This document shows, piece after piece, positions 61,291 to 64,000 of a DNA stretch of 64,000 bases. Origin of the DNA: Sebastes aleutianus (Eukaryota > Chordata > Actinopteri > Perciformes > Sebastidae); contig CAKAKS010000039.1 of assembly GCA_916700875.1 (NCBI GenBank), positions 30,385,794-30,449,793 of the forward strand, given 5' to 3'. Under the pieces are notes generated by a model. That model saw nothing but the letters and a program-made list of their open reading frames with translations, was not told the origin of the DNA and did no database searches. Position 1 is the first letter of the stretch, and every line of letters begins with the position of its first letter. The position numbers and the translations under genes were made by a program.

Positions 61291-62328
61291 TCTCTTGTCA
61301 ATCCCTTTATGGAGACAGCCACAGAGGCAAGCAGGTTAACTACCTTACAGCAATGTGTTCTCGCCCAGTCAATCAATTATGACCCTGTGTGGCAGTAGGC
61401 AGGGGTGACGCAGGCGTGAGGGTAGGAAATCAAGGCATCTTGACCCGGGATAATGGCAGTGTAATGGGACATGCTCTGGAAAGCGCAGCAGATCACAGCT
61501 CGACGCTGCCTCGCCTTCTGTTGCCTCCCCTGTATTGCCGCGCCGCCTCATTAACCCCAAATACACACTGTGTCTCTCTCACTTTAGCGCTTTGGTACCA
61601 CCTCCCCAACCTCTGTCTCCCTCTTCCCCGTCCCTCCATGGCTGCCTCTTGTCTTTCATGTCTCGACTTGTAGCGGAACCTCTTGGGGAAGTCGCCACCT
61701 TGTAAACAGGTTCACGTCTGTGATTAAAGAATACCTTTGTTCGGCTTTGCCAGGGAAGGAACGTCTCTCTCTGCTGGCTGTTATCGGGCCCTGCCTCTCT
61801 TGTGTCCTTGGAATACTGATTCATCCACAGATCAGAAGTCATCGCCGAGCCTGGCATGCTAAAACTAACATGGCTCTGCCCACTCGGCAAGAGAGCCTCT
61901 GTCTGAGTGCAGTGATACCAGGATAGTTATTTTGTGAAATACTGAATCTCCTGGTTTTGTGGAAAGTGAGTATATTCAATGTGATTAAAATTTTAAAAAG
62001 CGCCCCCCCCCCCACCTCTTCTGGAGCGGTGAGGAGTCCTCACCCAGCACATCTCTGGATCAGAATTTTCCACTCGGGCTTCTTCTGCAGAGATATGAAC
62101 AGCTTTGGCTGTAGTTTTAATGACAGGGATCCAAATGAAATGAGATGAGCGGGTAGCAGAGATGGAGAGGGATAGATAATGAAAGATGAAGTCAGATGAT
62201 GGAATCAGGCAAACACGGCTGATGGAGGATTTCTTTCAGTTTATCTAGATGTATGTCATTAGACCAACATAGGAAATCTGTCAGCGGCTTAGTTCCTGAT
62301 GAAGAGTTAAAGGCACCATCTGTGTATG

Positions 62329-62331
<3 letters not shown>

Positions 62332-62363
<32 letters not shown>
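62332..62363 (+). repeat. (GT)n microsatellite
   Basis: About 16 GT units. Confidence 0.95.
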
Positions 62364-62365
<2 letters not shown>

Positions 62366-62564
62366 ATCCGGGCTGCATGGTGGTAGTGTGTGGTGTGCAG
62401 GGCTTGGGGGGTGTTTTAATTACACAGCCTCACAGTTTCTTAGTTGCTGTAAAGGCCACCTCAATTAACACCTTTCACGTTAAAATTGGCAGGGAATTGC
62501 TCTGGCCTGTGATATTCCCTCCTCCTGTGCAAATTGTATTAAGAAAATCCCACATTTTCTGCAA

Positions 62565-62915
62565 CATTTTACAACCCAATATCATTCCAAAGCTTGTAAT
62601 AGTCCACCAGAGGATAACGTGTCAGTGCCAAGTTTTGTCTTGCCGAGGCTTCAATATTACATGTCTGTATGAAAGTGCAATAGCCTACCAGCAGGGGGCA
62701 ACAAAACCACTCACTTAGGTTTAGGCAACAAAACTCCTTGGTTAACTAAGTATGTAATAAGTATGTAAACTAAGTCAAATATGTACGGAAACAACGTAAC
62801 ATCAGTACAGAGAACATATGACAGGCGTCACTATGAAACACGTGACAGGCGTCAACTTGCAAAAGAAAACACTGGTCTCGAACAACGGTCTCCTGGTTGA
62901 AAGTCCTGTGGAATA
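62565..62915 (+). repeat. Interspersed repeat family A, copy 5
   Basis: Collinear with 1443-1775 (acaacccaatatcattcc to ggtctcctggttgaaagtcc), with ttaggtttaggcaacaaaac in the middle. A tail-only fragment (gcggtctcctgatggaaaac to ggacccatccacctccc) follows at 63730-63790. Confidence 0.75.
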
Positions 62916-64000
62916 ATAATAAGAATATGGTCACACTGTACACATTGCATTTACACCTGGCTGAGATCAAATCAGTGCGTTCTACATGCATTTACCCCTT
63001 GCATTAGCATACATTTTTCCTTATCAAGAAAGGATGTCCAATTAGAGATTGCATGTTAATGCCAGGAGTAAATGGGGTCAAAAAGGCAGGCAAATTGGTT
63101 CGGCCTTTTTCAGTGACAGTGAGTACATCCCAATTCCCTTATTTGATCCTTCCTCCCTCCTCATTTGACCCGGAAATCGTTCCAGTCCGTCATAATGAAG
63201 GCATAATGAAATGCTCTGAGCAGTGAGGAGGAATAACTGAGGAGACCTGAGCAATGGCGAACGAGAGCCTTTGCGTAAGACTTTTATCAAAATCTGTTAG
63301 TGATTGGATACTGCAGCTGATCGGGCTGCTCTGAAACATCACCACAGTTTTATATACGGAAGTAGACATGAGTGTTATTACTCTTGTTATAATATAGATT
63401 TTATTTGTTTTCTTATTCACCAACTAGTTAAGAGTAGTGGATATGTGTTAACTGTAGAAATAGCATTTACCGTCTGAAAGTTGCTACAGAGCTGTTAAAG
63501 CCGGCTGACGGCTGATCCAGCTGTGCTGTGGTTATCAGAACTGGCTGTCACTTGAGATGACGGTTCAGAGGAAAGGACGTCTCATTTCTGTAAAAATGCG
63601 GTTCCTGGATTCCTCTCTCCTCGTATCTTCAGTGGGAGGGACTAAGATCCAATCACCAGATGAGAGTGAGGACAACATGGATGCAATTTAAGGTATTGGG
63701 ATATATCCTGCGTAAACTTAACGCAAGGGACTCGAACAGCGGTCTCCTGATGGAAAACCCTGTGCTTGCTGGACCCATCCACCTCCCGCTCTTCCTGCAC
63801 TGTGTGTCCCTTTCGCTCTTTAAACTACATCACCACAGCACTTTCCCTGTGCGTTTACTGTTGCCATGGATGGGTTTATATTGTAATTAACGGAAAGCTC
63901 GGTGCGTCTCCTACCGCCGCTTAAGGGTGCCTTGTGAGGCGGGATCGAACGCCAATGGCCGTGAAAAAGCGTAGGTGTTTGATGCCCTGGAATGAGATCG

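Larger units (their letters stand above)
54068..64000 (+). other. cdh13 downstream intron (5' portion)
   Basis: It starts gtgagt and runs to the window end without a further recognisable exon; the expected next exon would finish EC4 and carry a DVNDNAP-type linker. The stretches 57070-60500, 60840-62560 and 62920-64000 hold mainly unique-looking sequence interrupted by GT, CA and TA microsatellites. Confidence 0.8.

Overview
This is an intronic-plus-exonic slice of a vertebrate gene, and the repeat content points to a teleost fish (probably a percomorph). Only one gene can be supported: cadherin-13 (cdh13, T-cadherin / H-cadherin), transcribed on the + strand. Four internal coding exons are present at 2493-2633, 26486-26668, 26759-27012 and 53925-54067. 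All have canonical AG/GT splice sites and compatible phases (0/0, 0/0, 0/2, 2/1). They encode a continuous piece of the extracellular cadherin (EC) repeat array, from the end of EC2 through EC3 into the middle of EC4. The first and last exons of the gene lie outside the window, and no other exon of the gene was found inside it.

Layout: 1-2492 is the 3' part of an upstream intron. 2634-26485 is a 23.9-kb intron. 26669-26758 is a 90-bp mini-intron with no in-frame stop. 27013-53924 is a 26.9-kb intron. 54068-64000 is the 5' part of another intron. Exons make up about 1% of the window.

The introns are rich in transposable-element fossils typical of teleosts. At least eight hAT-like non-autonomous DNA elements show recognisable 8-bp target-site duplications or conserved ends: 12567-13273, 14210-14867, 17400-18619, 19877-20792, 28453-29185, 44044-45112, 50587-51205 and 54499-55182. 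Others include a PIF/Harbinger-like MITE with a 3-bp TAA duplication (15621-16322), a TTAA-flanked piggyBac-like MITE (25625-26141), tRNA-derived SINEs (4694-5030, 21931-22224, 36526-36719, 40490-40812), a decayed reverse-transcriptase ORF of a LINE-type element (3041-4740, minus strand) and a possible LTR fragment (25013-25560). Nested insertions are visible at 21752-22813, 50480-51290 and 52730-53587. Long (GT)n, (CA)n, (TA)n, (CAGA)n and (TCTCC)n microsatellites are common.

The most interesting points concern RNA-level architecture. The 90-bp intron could be retained in frame. Related repeats in opposite orientation bracket exons 26486-27012 and exon 53925-54067. Strong fold-back sequences lie a few hundred bases upstream of two of the four exons. 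I found no convincing second gene, no structural RNA gene and no bacterial-type system. One CpG-containing segment with a 94-codon ORF (39640-40184) remains unexplained.
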